From: Oscillospiraceae bacterium
Lineage (GTDB): Bacteria > Bacillota > Clostridia > Oscillospirales > Oscillospiraceae
Assembly: GCA_017458065.1 (NCBI GenBank)
Contig: JAFTGD010000012.1
Coordinates: 1 to 64,000 of the forward strand
Direction: 5' to 3'
DNA length: 64,000 bases
Within the stretch, counting starts at the first letter, position 1. Each line of letters starts with the position of its first letter. Below, in pieces: positions 42,250-50,697 of this stretch. Below the pieces are notes generated by a model. It was not told the DNA's origin and did not search any database. It worked only from the letters and a program-made list of their open reading frames with translations. A program made the translations under genes and the position numbers.

Positions 42250-42503
42250 TGGTGACGGTCAAGCTTTTCGGTACGCTGCGGCTGGACAGCGGAGTCAGAG
42301 AATTCACCGCCGAGGCGGACAGCGTGAGAGCCCTGTATCCGCAGGTGCTGGCGGAGATCCGAGCCCGGAAGCCGGACAGCGCCGTCACGGAGAAGACGCT
42401 GCGGGCCTGTCTCGTCGCGGTGAACGGGCAGCAGACTACGCCCCGGGCCAGACTTAAGAACGGGGATGTGGTGTATCTGTTCCCGGCGGTCGCAGGCGGT
42501 TGA
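42249..42503 (+). CDS. MoaD/ThiS-like sulfur carrier, paired with AOR copy 1
   Basis: An 84-residue ubiquitin-fold protein with the MVTVKLFGTLRL start, NGDVVYLFPAV and a C-terminal Gly-Gly, the site that is adenylated and thiocarboxylated to donate sulfur to pyranopterin. It overlaps the AOR stop by one base (TGATG), so the two are translated together. A second such protein follows the other AOR at 53802. It may be a dedicated small molybdopterin-synthase subunit or a partner with another role. The large MoaE subunit is not encoded in the window. Confidence 0.87.
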   Translation: MVTVKLFGTLRLDSGVREFTAEADSVRALYPQVLAEIRARKPDSAVTEKTLRACLVAVNGQQTTPRARLKNGDVVYLFPAVAGG

Positions 42504-42528
42504 AAACAAAGCCAGGAAAAAACAGTAC

Positions 42529-42580
42529 AAAGCCGACAGGGCTGTCCGGAAATGATCTTCCGGGCAGCCCTGTCGGCTTT
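42529..42580. terminator. Bidirectional terminator between moaD-like gene and tupC
   Basis: A long near-perfect inverted repeat (AAAGCCGACAGGGCTG paired with CAGCCCTGTCGGCTTT, plus an inner CCGG stem) lies between convergent genes. Confidence 0.88.
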
Positions 42581-42597
42581 CACAGGATGAAAGACAA

Positions 42598-43251
42598 TCA
42601 GAGACCGTAAAACTCCAGAAATTCTTTCAGTTCCGAGCTCTGCGGAGCAGTGAGCAGCCGGTCGGCAGGGCCCTGTTCACAGAGCTCGCCCCGATGCAGG
42701 AAGAGAACCTCATCGGCGATCCGCCGAGCCTGCTGGAGACTGTGGGTCACGAGAAGGATCGTGGCGCCGGTTTTCTCGCGGTATTCCAGAAGCAGTTTCT
42801 CCGCGGCAAGGGTGGACTCCATGTCCATGGCGGCAGTCGGTTCATCCAGAATAAGCAGCGCATAATCCCGCATCAGGAGCCGGGCGAGGGCCATTTTGGC
42901 GGTCTCCCCGCCGGAGAGCTTTCCGGCGTGCTGGCGCGCAAGCGAATCCAGCTGCAGCGCCTGCAGCAGGCGCTGCATGCGTTCCGGGTCGCTGCCGTTG
43001 AGCCGGAGATTCTTTTCCAGACTCATGCGAAAGGCGTAGTTCTTCTGAGGCATATATCCAAGCTGCAGGGGAGGGAGGGGACTGATATGTCCGTCCGCGC
43101 GCTCCAGCCCGGCGAGCACCTTTGCCAGCGTGGATTTGCCGCTGCCGTTCGGACCGATGACGGCAGTGACGGAGCCCTCCGCCACGGACAAATCCGGAAA
43201 ACGCAAAGCACAGCGGCCGCGGTAGCTCTTGGAAAATGCCGCGATGTTCAT
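42598..43251 (-). CDS. tupC: ABC transporter ATPase for tungstate
   Basis: A 217-residue cytoplasmic ATPase subunit. Walker A is GPNGSGKSTLAKVLAGL (about 33-49), the signature is KLSGGETAKMALARLL, Walker B is ALLILDEPTAAMD, and the switch His is in LLVTHSLQQA. It starts within the stop of the permease gene (ATGA). Assignment to the Tup system follows from the adjacent TupB-like permease and the TTTSVNDSGLL binding protein. It is short and lacks the regulatory C-terminal domain seen in ModC/WtpC-type ATPases, which fits TupC. Confidence 0.88.
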   Translation of the reverse strand: MNIAAFSKSYRGRCALRFPDLSVAEGSVTAVIGPNGSGKSTLAKVLAGLERADGHISPLPPLQLGYMPQKNYAFRMSLEKNLRLNGSDPERMQRLLQALQLDSLARQHAGKLSGGETAKMALARLLMRDYALLILDEPTAAMDMESTLAAEKLLLEYREKTGATILLVTHSLQQARRIADEVLFLHRGELCEQGPADRLLTAPQSSELKEFLEFYGL

Positions 43252-43934
43252 CTGCTCAGCCTCCTCTGCATCAGGGACAGAACCGTATTGACGACGAGGG
43301 AGAGCAGCATCAGGATCATCCCAAGCGCGATGCCCAGCGTAAAATTGCCCCGGTTCGTGTACTGCATGATGGCTGTGGTCATGACGTTGGTCTTCCAGGC
43401 AATGGCGCCGCCCACCATGGACACTGCCCCGACCTCTGCAATGGCTCTGGCAAAGGCCAGCAGATAGACGGAGAAGATCGGATAAACGCACTCGTTGAGC
43501 AGAAGCAGAAAGCGTTTCCCGAGGCCGAAGCCCAGCCCTTTTGCGGTCTCCCGCAGCGGCGGGGCAATCTCGGCGACATAGGTCTCCATGTTCCCGATGA
43601 CGATGGGAGTAATGAGGACTACCTGGGCGATGATCATGAGCTTCACCGTGAAGAGCAGTTTCAAATGGCGGAAGGGGCCGACGCCGGAAAACAGCAGATA
43701 GAAAAGCAGCCCGCAGACCACGGGAGGCATACCCATCAGGGTGCGGTTGACCACCAGAAGAACGCCGCGGCCGGGGAAACGGCCTGCGCCCAGTGCGATC
43801 CCGATAGGAAGCCCGATCAGCAGCGCGAGGACGGAACTTGTCAGGCTGACCCTTGCCGTTGTCGACAGTATGTTCAGAAGCTCCCGGTCTGCCGAGAGGA
43901 TCAGGAGTATGGCTTTGTGTATCGCAGAACCCAT
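43248..43934 (-). CDS. tupB: Tungstate ABC transporter permease
   Basis: A 228-residue integral membrane protein with about five helices. The cytoplasmic coupling (EAA) loop reads RETAKGLGFGLGKRFLLLLNE, and the LARAIAEVGAVSMVGG-like stretch (here AFARAIAEVGAVSMVGGAI) is typical of TupB/ModB permeases. Overlap with tupC is four bases. A hairpin at 43951 separates it from tupA, which allows the binding protein to be made in excess. Confidence 0.9.
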   Translation of the reverse strand: MGSAIHKAILLILSADRELLNILSTTARVSLTSSVLALLIGLPIGIALGAGRFPGRGVLLVVNRTLMGMPPVVCGLLFYLLFSGVGPFRHLKLLFTVKLMIIAQVVLITPIVIGNMETYVAEIAPPLRETAKGLGFGLGKRFLLLLNECVYPIFSVYLLAFARAIAEVGAVSMVGGAIAWKTNVMTTAIMQYTNRGNFTLGIALGMILMLLSLVVNTVLSLMQRRLSR

Positions 43935-43950
43935 CTTGCGCTCCTTATGC

Positions 43951-43982
43951 AGATAGCCTTGGGAATGATCCCAAGGCTATCT
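43951..43982 (-). terminator. Intra-operon hairpin between tupA and tupB
   Basis: A perfect 13-bp inverted repeat (43951-43963 and 43970-43982, loop AATGAT). There is no U-tract on the minus strand, so it is more likely to be an mRNA-stabilising or attenuating structure than a full terminator. Confidence 0.65.
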
Positions 43983-44010
43983 TACTAAAACTTGAGGCTT
44001 TGGTCAAGGT

Positions 44011-44988
44011 TTACATGACGCCGTCGTTGGCCACAAAGGTGAGGAAGGTGGCCTTGTCCGTGAGAATGTAAGCGCCCATCTCCTCGGCCATGACCAGGCA
44101 GGCGCCCATACCGGCGTTGGCGGAGACATACCAGTCGGTATAGTCGGCAAAGGACTCGGCATCCGCGGTGATCCCCAGATCCTCCGGCCAGAGAGCAAGC
44201 TCCTTGCTGTGGGTGCCGGAGCCGTCGCCGCGGGAGATGAAGGTGTACTTTCCGTCGGCAATGGCCTTGAAAGCGGCGAGGACGTCTTCGGCGTCCTTTA
44301 CGCCTGCAGGATCCTCAGAGGGGCCGCAGAGCACGAAGAAGTTGTACATATAGGTCATGCGCTCCGCTTCCATGCCGTCCAGCACATAGGCGAAGCCGTC
44401 TTCTACAAAAGCCTCTTCCTGGGCCTTGGCGTGGACCAGGATCAGGTCGGCGTTGCCCATCTTGGCGTTGGCGATGGCCTTGCCGGTGCCGGCGGAGTAG
44501 ACCTCGGTCTCATAGCCGTACTTCTCTTCAAAGATCGGCAGCAGATAGCCGAGCAGACCGGAATCGTTCACAGAGGTGGTGGTGGAAAGACGGATCAGTT
44601 TGGTCTCTTCGGTGGCCTCCAGGATCTCAGCCGTGGAAACAGGGCGCTCGTCCTTCAGATAGAAAAGATACTCGCCGTAGTCGGCATAGCCATAGTTGGC
44701 GGCGGCCTCTTCACCCTCTTCGGAGAGCAGCCAGTTGATCAGCGCGGCAGCGCCAACCGTGTTGAGCTCCACATCCTCGACCGCGTTGCCGTCGGCGTCC
44801 ACAAAGGGAGCGTCGGGGTTCACGGCGAGAAGGGTGTAGTTGTTGATCATGTTGTCGTCGGCTTCCTTCAGGATCATGGTATCGACGACCAGGGCGTCGG
44901 TCTCCTCCGCTGCCTCTGCAAAGGCGGCGACCGAACCGAGCGCAAAGAGCATGACGACGCAGAGCAGCAGGGAAATGGGCTTTTTCAT
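44011..44988 (-). CDS. tupA: Tungstate-binding protein, apparently circularly permuted
   Basis: Extracytoplasmic binding protein, 325 residues, with a Sec signal (about 5-27). Residues 132-325 match the start and middle of TupA proteins: IRLSTTTSVNDSGLL, YSAGTGKAIANAKMGNADLILVHA, FISRGDGSGTHSKELALW, GMGACLVMAEEMGAYILTDKATFL. The segment that normally follows (LxIxVEGD..L.N.Y.V.AVNP, then A..FI.WL.S.EGQ) is missing at the C-terminus. A corresponding stretch instead lies ahead of the domain (residues 33-110: VVDTMILKEADDNMINNYTLLAVNPDA, ALINWLLSEEGEE). Only 76 bases separate its stop from tupB, so there is no room for a lost tail. GGAGGA precedes the ATG at 44988. Confidence 0.88.
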   Translation of the reverse strand: MKKPISLLLCVVMLFALGSVAAFAEAAEETDALVVDTMILKEADDNMINNYTLLAVNPDAPFVDADGNAVEDVELNTVGAAALINWLLSEEGEEAAANYGYADYGEYLFYLKDERPVSTAEILEATEETKLIRLSTTTSVNDSGLLGYLLPIFEEKYGYETEVYSAGTGKAIANAKMGNADLILVHAKAQEEAFVEDGFAYVLDGMEAERMTYMYNFFVLCGPSEDPAGVKDAEDVLAAFKAIADGKYTFISRGDGSGTHSKELALWPEDLGITADAESFADYTDWYVSANAGMGACLVMAEEMGAYILTDKATFLTFVANDGVM

Positions 44989-45250
44989 AATGGTTCCTCC
45001 TACAATAAAAAATCCCCCTCTCCCGACACAAAACCGACACAGCACCGCTGCGCCTGCTCTGCTTCAGGGAAAGAGGCTCGTCCACCGCTTCCGAAAAGCG
45101 TATGAAATTAAAAGAATATTATCACCCGCACCATTATAATGCAATCGCCAACGGACGGTTTTGTGCCAAATAGGATGAAAACAGACGAAAGTGAATATAT
45201 CTGCGCCAAATCCGCTGATCATGACGATCGGAAAAAGGAACGCCGGAACA

Positions 45251-46132
45251 TCACGCAATGGCAGCTCCGACGCTCCTCGCCTCCTGAACAGCGGAGTCCA
45301 CCAGCTCATGGACATGGTGACAGTTCCCGGCAAGGTGAAGCCATTCAGGACGGCCCAGCCTGCGGATCAGCGCCTGATCAGGGACAAGCCCGACAGCGGT
45401 GATCAGGATATTGCAGTCAAGATTAATGGTCTTACCGGTATCAAGCTGCCTGAGCTTTACACCCGTAAGCCGCCCCTGCCCGCAGACCTCCGTGACAGTT
45501 GTGCGCAGCATCAGGGGGATGCCCGTGGGCTCCAGAAAGCGATGATAGTTGCGGGAAAGCCCGCCGCAGCGTCCACTCTGCTCCACAACGGCGACGACGT
45601 CACAGCCGGCGTCATGGAGCTGTCCCGCCATGATGAGGCCAAGGTCGCCGCTGCCGAGAATAAGAATTCTGCCGGAGGGTCGGCGCTGCCGGAGATTCAG
45701 CTGTTCCTGGATCTGTCCTGCGGTGAAGATACCCGCCGGACGGGAACCGCAAACCGGCAGTTCGCCGATGCTGCGCTCCCGGCAGCCCGTGGCGAGGATC
45801 AAATGCTCAAAACCCGTTTCCCGCAGCCCGCCTCTGGAAGAGAGCAGGGCGGTCCGATCCGGTGAGACGGAGAGCACGTCGGTTTCAGGCAGAAACGGGA
45901 CGCCTGATTCCGTGAGCTGCGATGAGAGAAAAGCGGCGTATTCCGGACCGGTTTTCTCTTCGCCGAAGAGCGCTTTCCCAAATCCGCGATGGCTGCACTG
46001 GGGAAGAATTCCCCCGGGACAGGCTCTGGAATCGACGAGGAGAATGTCCCGAATGCCGTGCTCCCAGGCGGAATGGGCGGCGCTCATTCCCGCGGCGCCG
46101 GCGCCGATGATCAGCAGCTTACAGTGTTCCAT
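45251..46132 (-). CDS. NAD(P)/FAD-dependent oxidoreductase, GlpB-like partner subunit
   Basis: A 293-residue flavoprotein with two dinucleotide folds: LLIIGAGAAGMSAAHSA at the start and RILILGSGDLGLIMAGQL (about 154-171). The signatures GGILPQCSHRGFG, LATGCRERSIGELP and GSRPAGIFTAGQIQ match the clostridial FAD protein usually encoded right after a GlpA-like dehydrogenase. It is shorter than the ~420 residues common for that partner. It overlaps the preceding gene by 14 bases. It may pass electrons between the GlpA-like protein and NAD or ferredoxin. It is the last gene of a five-gene operon that starts at the regulator at 51639. Confidence 0.82.
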   Translation of the reverse strand: MEHCKLLIIGAGAAGMSAAHSAWEHGIRDILLVDSRACPGGILPQCSHRGFGKALFGEEKTGPEYAAFLSSQLTESGVPFLPETDVLSVSPDRTALLSSRGGLRETGFEHLILATGCRERSIGELPVCGSRPAGIFTAGQIQEQLNLRQRRPSGRILILGSGDLGLIMAGQLHDAGCDVVAVVEQSGRCGGLSRNYHRFLEPTGIPLMLRTTVTEVCGQGRLTGVKLRQLDTGKTINLDCNILITAVGLVPDQALIRRLGRPEWLHLAGNCHHVHELVDSAVQEARSVGAAIA

Positions 46133-47558
46133 GAAAGCCTCCGTAAACGGCGGAGTCTCCGCCGGAGCATGTCACCTGTTCTTCCGTGAGGTCCAGTTCC
46201 CGGGCTAAAAGCGCTGTGAGCTTCTGCCGGCAGCGTGCCCCCTGACAGGCGCCCATACCCGTGCCGAGGCGATGTTTGAGCCCGTCGAGAGTGACGGCAC
46301 CGCGCCGGACTGCCTCCAGGACTTCCGCCCGTGTGATGTCTTCACAGCGGCACAGAACTTCGCCATAATCGGGGTCCTGCTCCACAAGGCGCCTTCGCTG
46401 GGCAGGGCTCAGCAGCTTTGCTCGCGTGATCCCGGCGCGGCGGGGAGAGAAGGCCGCGTTGGCTTCTGCCTGCAGAAAGGATGCGGCCTGGGCGGCAACG
46501 TGTGCGCCGAGCGCATCGGCGCAGGTCATGCCGGGCGTCTTGACGCCGATCAGGCTCCAGAAGTTCGGAGCGGGCTGTTCGATGACAAAACTGCGGATGC
46601 TGCTGCCATCCGGACGCTGCGGATTGGGCCGCAGCGCGGCGAAGGACCGGATGGTGTCCCCAATGGAGAGCTGCGGAAACACCCGGGAAGCATAACGGCG
46701 GACAAAATCAAGGCCTTCTGCCGCAGTAGCATAGTCTGTTGTGTTGTCGCGCTCGGACGGTCCCAGAAGCAGACTGCCCTCCACGGTCGGGACGGCCGTC
46801 AGGCCCTTCCCGGCATCCTCCGGCTCCGCCTGGATGATGTGTGAGGGCACGCCGGATGCGTTCGGGTCCAGGACCAGATAATCCCCCGCGTTCGGGACGA
46901 CCGTCACCGGGCACGGAAAGGCGAGCGCCTGGATGCTGTGGGCGCATATCCCGGCACAGTTGATCACCGCGCTGCAGGTATAGGAGCCGGCGCTCGTCTC
47001 CAGCCGGTAGCCGCCGGAGAGAGGGACGATGTTCTGCACTTCGGCGCTGAGAACGGACTCGGCCCCGTTCTGCAGGGCGTTTTCATAGGCGGCGATGCAC
47101 AGCTCCCAGGTATTCACAGTCCCGGCAGAGGGAGCAAAAAGCGCGCTGGAGACACCCGGCGCGACGGCGGGCTCCAGCTGGCAGGCCTCCCGGCCGGAAA
47201 TCAGCCGGAGATCCGGAACACCGTTCTCCAGACCGTGGGCATATTTCCTGCGCAGGACTGCATCCGCGTTCGGACCGTAACTCAGCATAAGAGATCCGCA
47301 GCGCGAGAAGGGGACGTCCAGTTCTTCGCACAGGCGGCTGAAGGCCGCGTTGGACCAAACGGTCATCTCGGCCTTCACAGTGCCCGGTTTGTGGTCATAG
47401 CCGGGATAAACAATGGCGGAATTGGCCCGGGAGATGCCGGTGCAGACATCCTCCCGGGCTTCGACAAGCAGAACAGAGCAGTGCCATCGGCGGAGGTTGC
47501 GCGCGGCAAAACAGCCGAGCAGTCCTCCGCCGATGACGCAGACGTCAAAATGCCGCAT
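46119..47558 (-). CDS. GlpA-like FAD-dependent dehydrogenase with C-terminal [2Fe-2S] (BFD-like) domain
   Basis: A 479-residue flavoprotein. The DAO-type FAD fold begins at residue 5 (VCVIGGGLLGCFAARNL), and a C-terminal BFD-like domain (about 400-460) carries CRC and GACQGARC, four Cys for a [2Fe-2S] cluster. In clostridia such proteins are annotated as anaerobic glycerol-3-phosphate or 2-hydroxyacid dehydrogenases. The substrate here is not defined by sequence. It sits two bases from the MoeA-PBP stop and overlaps the partner flavoprotein, inside a pterin-cofactor operon. That is odd for glycerol metabolism, and a role as redox partner to the aldehyde oxidoreductases is possible. Confidence 0.82.
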   Translation of the reverse strand: MRHFDVCVIGGGLLGCFAARNLRRWHCSVLLVEAREDVCTGISRANSAIVYPGYDHKPGTVKAEMTVWSNAAFSRLCEELDVPFSRCGSLMLSYGPNADAVLRRKYAHGLENGVPDLRLISGREACQLEPAVAPGVSSALFAPSAGTVNTWELCIAAYENALQNGAESVLSAEVQNIVPLSGGYRLETSAGSYTCSAVINCAGICAHSIQALAFPCPVTVVPNAGDYLVLDPNASGVPSHIIQAEPEDAGKGLTAVPTVEGSLLLGPSERDNTTDYATAAEGLDFVRRYASRVFPQLSIGDTIRSFAALRPNPQRPDGSSIRSFVIEQPAPNFWSLIGVKTPGMTCADALGAHVAAQAASFLQAEANAAFSPRRAGITRAKLLSPAQRRRLVEQDPDYGEVLCRCEDITRAEVLEAVRRGAVTLDGLKHRLGTGMGACQGARCRQKLTALLARELDLTEEQVTCSGGDSAVYGGFHGTL

Positions 47559-47560
47559 CG

Positions 47561-49471
47561 TCAGACAAGGTCGATGATCTCGCCGGGATGATCCAGCGTA
47601 TAGCCGCCCATGGCATTGATGCGCGCGGCAAAAGCAGGGCTCTGCAGGGTGGCGATCAGCTGGCGGACTGCGGCGTTGTGCCAGGCGTCGCCCGGGATGA
47701 GCAGGTCATATTCCTCGACGCAAATCGGCAGGAAGTCCAGATCGTAGAGCTTCGCCGTGGAATAGATCCCCATGCCCGCGTCTGCGGAATCGCTGGCAAT
47801 CTGGACGGCAACGGCGTTGTGGGTCATCTCCTCCCGCTCATAGCCGTAGATCTTCTCCGCGGGCACGTTGTGCTTTGCACAGAGATAGTCCATCAGCACG
47901 CGAGTGCCGGAACCCTTCTGCCGGTTGACATAACGCAGACCCTCCTTCGTGATGTCCTCAAAGGAACGGAGGGAGAGGGGGTTGCCCTTCTGCAGCATCA
48001 GGCCCTGCTGCCGTCCGACGCAGCGGACCAGGTATACGCCGCCGCGCGGAAAATACTTGCGGATATAGCTGCGGTTGTAGACGCCGGTCTCCGTGTCCAG
48101 CAGGTGGATACCGGCGGCATGGGCCTCTCCGCGGCGCACAGCCATGATGCCGCCCATGGAGCCGACGTGCGCGGAGCTTACATAGAGACTGTGGTTTTCC
48201 ATGTGGATCAGATCCGCCAGCTCATCCAGCAGCGGGTCATGGCTGCCGATGACAACGAGGGTGTTTTTGAGCTTCTTTTTGGGGTTCAGCAGCCGGACGC
48301 GTACTTCCTCGCCGGACTGATAGCCCTCAGTGCCCTGGGGTACTTCAATGATGCCGTCGGCCTTCATAAAGGAAGAGACCACGCCGCTCCCCCTCGGAAG
48401 CGGGGAGGCGGTCAGCCGGTCGCCCACATAGCCCATGCGCACGCGGACATACTCCTGGTATTTGAGCCCTGAGACCACAGGTCTTGTCAGCGTCGCTCTG
48501 GTGCGGCTGCGGATGTCGCTCTCGCGGCCAAACCAGACATCCACCAGAGGCCGCAGCAGTTCTTCAATGACGATGATACCGGAAACGGGATAGCCGGGTA
48601 CCCCGAGGATGGGCTTGCTGCCGCGGCAGCCGAGGATGGCCGGCTTGCCCGGCTTGATGGCGATGCCGTGATAGAGGACCTCGCCGACCTCCCGGATGGC
48701 GGAGGTGGAGTAGTCGTCCCGACCAGCGGAGGAACCCGCGTTGAGGATCACCATGTCGCATTCTTCCGAGGCCGTCAGAAGCATGTCCCGGATCGCCTCA
48801 AAACGGTCGGGCACAATGGGGTAGGTTTTGGGAACGGCGCCCCAGTCCTGCAGCATGGCCGAAAAGATGGAGGAGTTGAACTCCAGGATATCTCCGGGCT
48901 TCGGGTCGGAGCAGGGCGGGATGATTTCATCCCCGGTGGGAATGATGCCGACGACCGGTCTGCGGAGGACCTCAAGCTCGGTGACGCCGCCGGCAATCAT
49001 GGCGCCGATGGCGGCGGGGGTGATCTCGTAGTATGAGGGGAGAATCATCTCCCCGGCGCAGATGTCCTCTCCGATCTGGCGGATATGCTGCCAGGGCGCC
49101 GCGGCAGCCCGGATGGTGACGGTGCCGTCGTCGTTCCGGACGGTGTCTTCCACCATGATGACGGCATCGCAGCCCTCCGGGACGGGATCGCCCGTATCGA
49201 CGACGACGTAACGGTCCGTTTCCAGCGTCACAGGGGTCGTCTCGGTTGCGCCGAAGCTGTCCCTGGCCCGAAGGGCGATGCCGTCCATGGCGCTGGCCGC
49301 ATAATGCGGGGCGTTGATGCGCGCGTATACGGCGCGGCAGGTGATCCGCCCGTAAGATTCCCGGACGGGAATGCATTCGGAGCAGGAGGCAAAGCCGTGC
49401 CGGCGGAGCAGTTCCATATAGTCTTTTTTTGCCTGGTCCAGAGGGACGTTGGTCAGATATTCAAAGCTCAT
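47561..49471 (-). CDS. MoeA fused to a periplasmic-binding-protein-like domain
   Basis: A 636-residue protein. Residues 1 to about 405 are MoeA, which inserts molybdate or tungstate into adenylylated pyranopterin: APHYAASAMDGIALRA, VDTGDPVPEGCDAVIMVED, GIIPTGDEI, NAGSSAGRDDYS and GVPGYPVSGIIV are the expected blocks. Residues about 412-630 form a binding-protein-like domain (LVVIGSHDPLLDELADLI...HLLDTETGVYN...RQKGSGTRVLMDYL). GGAGG precedes the start. Gaps to its neighbours are 11 and 2 bases, so it is in one operon with a plain MoeA. The C-terminal domain may sense the oxyanion or cofactor; this is inference. Confidence 0.92.
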   Translation of the reverse strand: MSFEYLTNVPLDQAKKDYMELLRRHGFASCSECIPVRESYGRITCRAVYARINAPHYAASAMDGIALRARDSFGATETTPVTLETDRYVVVDTGDPVPEGCDAVIMVEDTVRNDDGTVTIRAAAAPWQHIRQIGEDICAGEMILPSYYEITPAAIGAMIAGGVTELEVLRRPVVGIIPTGDEIIPPCSDPKPGDILEFNSSIFSAMLQDWGAVPKTYPIVPDRFEAIRDMLLTASEECDMVILNAGSSAGRDDYSTSAIREVGEVLYHGIAIKPGKPAILGCRGSKPILGVPGYPVSGIIVIEELLRPLVDVWFGRESDIRSRTRATLTRPVVSGLKYQEYVRVRMGYVGDRLTASPLPRGSGVVSSFMKADGIIEVPQGTEGYQSGEEVRVRLLNPKKKLKNTLVVIGSHDPLLDELADLIHMENHSLYVSSAHVGSMGGIMAVRRGEAHAAGIHLLDTETGVYNRSYIRKYFPRGGVYLVRCVGRQQGLMLQKGNPLSLRSFEDITKEGLRYVNRQKGSGTRVLMDYLCAKHNVPAEKIYGYEREEMTHNAVAVQIASDSADAGMGIYSTAKLYDLDFLPICVEEYDLLIPGDAWHNAAVRQLIATLQSPAFAARINAMGGYTLDHPGEIIDLV

Positions 49472-49482
49472 CGTTATCCTCC

Positions 49483-50694
49483 TTAGTGAAGAAAGACCTG
49501 GACAGGGGCCCCTTTTGGAAGCCCTTCACAGTCGCGTTCGATGCAGAACCAGCCGTCTGCGCCGGCAAGCTGAGTAATCAGTCCGGATTTGGAATGGATC
49601 GGCACGGCGACGACTTTGCCCTCGCGATGCTCCAGCCGGCAGGCGTTAAGCTGGGCGCGGCCATGATTTGCCCCTACGCTTTCGCTCAGCTCCGCGGTCA
49701 CGGAATAGAGCGGCTTTTCCCGGCCGGACAGGCGGTCCAGCAGCGGCAGAACGAACAGCTGAGAGACAAAGTATGCCGCCACCGGGTGACCGGGCAGACC
49801 GACCAGAGGCTTGTTGCCGGCTCTGCCAAGGATGGTGGGCTTGCCGGGCTTCAAGGCGATCCCGTGAAAGAGCAGCTCTCCCATCGACTCGATGATCCGG
49901 CAGGCGGCGTCCTTGACACCGACGCTGCTGCCGCCGGAGAGCAGCACAGCGTCGCACTCCCGCAGGGCCTGTTCTGTTTTGGCGCGCAGGAGGGCTTCAT
50001 CATCCACAACGATGCCGTAGGAGCGCACCTCTGCCCCATGGGCGTATAAAAGAGCGCTCAGCAGGGGAGAGTTGACATCACGCACCTGTCCGGGTCCCGG
50101 CGTTTCATCAGGGGGGACCAGTTCGTCCCCGGTGGAAATCACGCCGACGGTCAGACGGGGACAGACGGCGATTTGCGCCTTCCCAATGGCGGCCAGCGCT
50201 CCGATGTCCGGAACAGTCAGAACATGACCGGCCGGAAGCAGCAGCTTGCCTGGGTAAACGTCGTCCCCGCGGAAAATCACGTTCATACCGGGAGCCGCCG
50301 GTTTCAGAATGCCGACGGTGCCGTCGCCGTAATCCTCGGTATACTCGATCATAACAGCGCTGTCGGCGCCCCGGGGCAGCGCTCCGCCGGTGGGGACATA
50401 GGCGCAGCCCTCTTTGGGGAGGTCAAAATCGGCGCCTTTGCCCATATAAACTTCTCCGCAGACAGAGAAAATTGCCGGGATGGCGTCGGAACAGCCGAAG
50501 GTGTCGGCGGCACGGACGGCATAGCCGTCCACGGTCGAACGGTCAAAGTCCGGCACATATTCTTCCGCGTACACAGCCTCAGCCAGAACCCGGCCGAGCG
50601 CCTCAGAGAGGGGGACGGCCTCTGTCCGTTCCAGCGGTACAAAGGTTTTTCGTATCAGTTCCAACACTTCATCGGGAGTCAATACCTGCAGCAT
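49483..50694 (-). CDS. moeA: Molybdopterin molybdotransferase MoeA
   Basis: A 403-residue MoeA of normal length. It has ALGRVLAEAVYA, the PDFDRSTVDGYAVRA substrate block, MIEYTEDYG, GVISTGDELVPP, LLSGGSSVGVKDAA and GLPGHPVAAYFV. It converts adenylyl-molybdopterin plus oxyanion to the metal cofactor. GGAGG lies nine bases before the ATG, and only three bases separate it from the regulator gene. Two MoeA-type proteins side by side recall organisms that load both molybdenum and tungsten, but metal preference cannot be read from sequence. Confidence 0.95.
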   Translation of the reverse strand: MLQVLTPDEVLELIRKTFVPLERTEAVPLSEALGRVLAEAVYAEEYVPDFDRSTVDGYAVRAADTFGCSDAIPAIFSVCGEVYMGKGADFDLPKEGCAYVPTGGALPRGADSAVMIEYTEDYGDGTVGILKPAAPGMNVIFRGDDVYPGKLLLPAGHVLTVPDIGALAAIGKAQIAVCPRLTVGVISTGDELVPPDETPGPGQVRDVNSPLLSALLYAHGAEVRSYGIVVDDEALLRAKTEQALRECDAVLLSGGSSVGVKDAACRIIESMGELLFHGIALKPGKPTILGRAGNKPLVGLPGHPVAAYFVSQLFVLPLLDRLSGREKPLYSVTAELSESVGANHGRAQLNACRLEHREGKVVAVPIHSKSGLITQLAGADGWFCIERDCEGLPKGAPVQVFLH

Positions 50695-50697
50695 GGC

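Noticed and set aside
45000-45250. Molybdenum/tungsten-cofactor riboswitch upstream of tupA
   Set aside because: I could not find a consistent stem set or the conserved tetraloop-receptor features. Only an ATTATAAT -10-like site is visible. A covariance search would decide.
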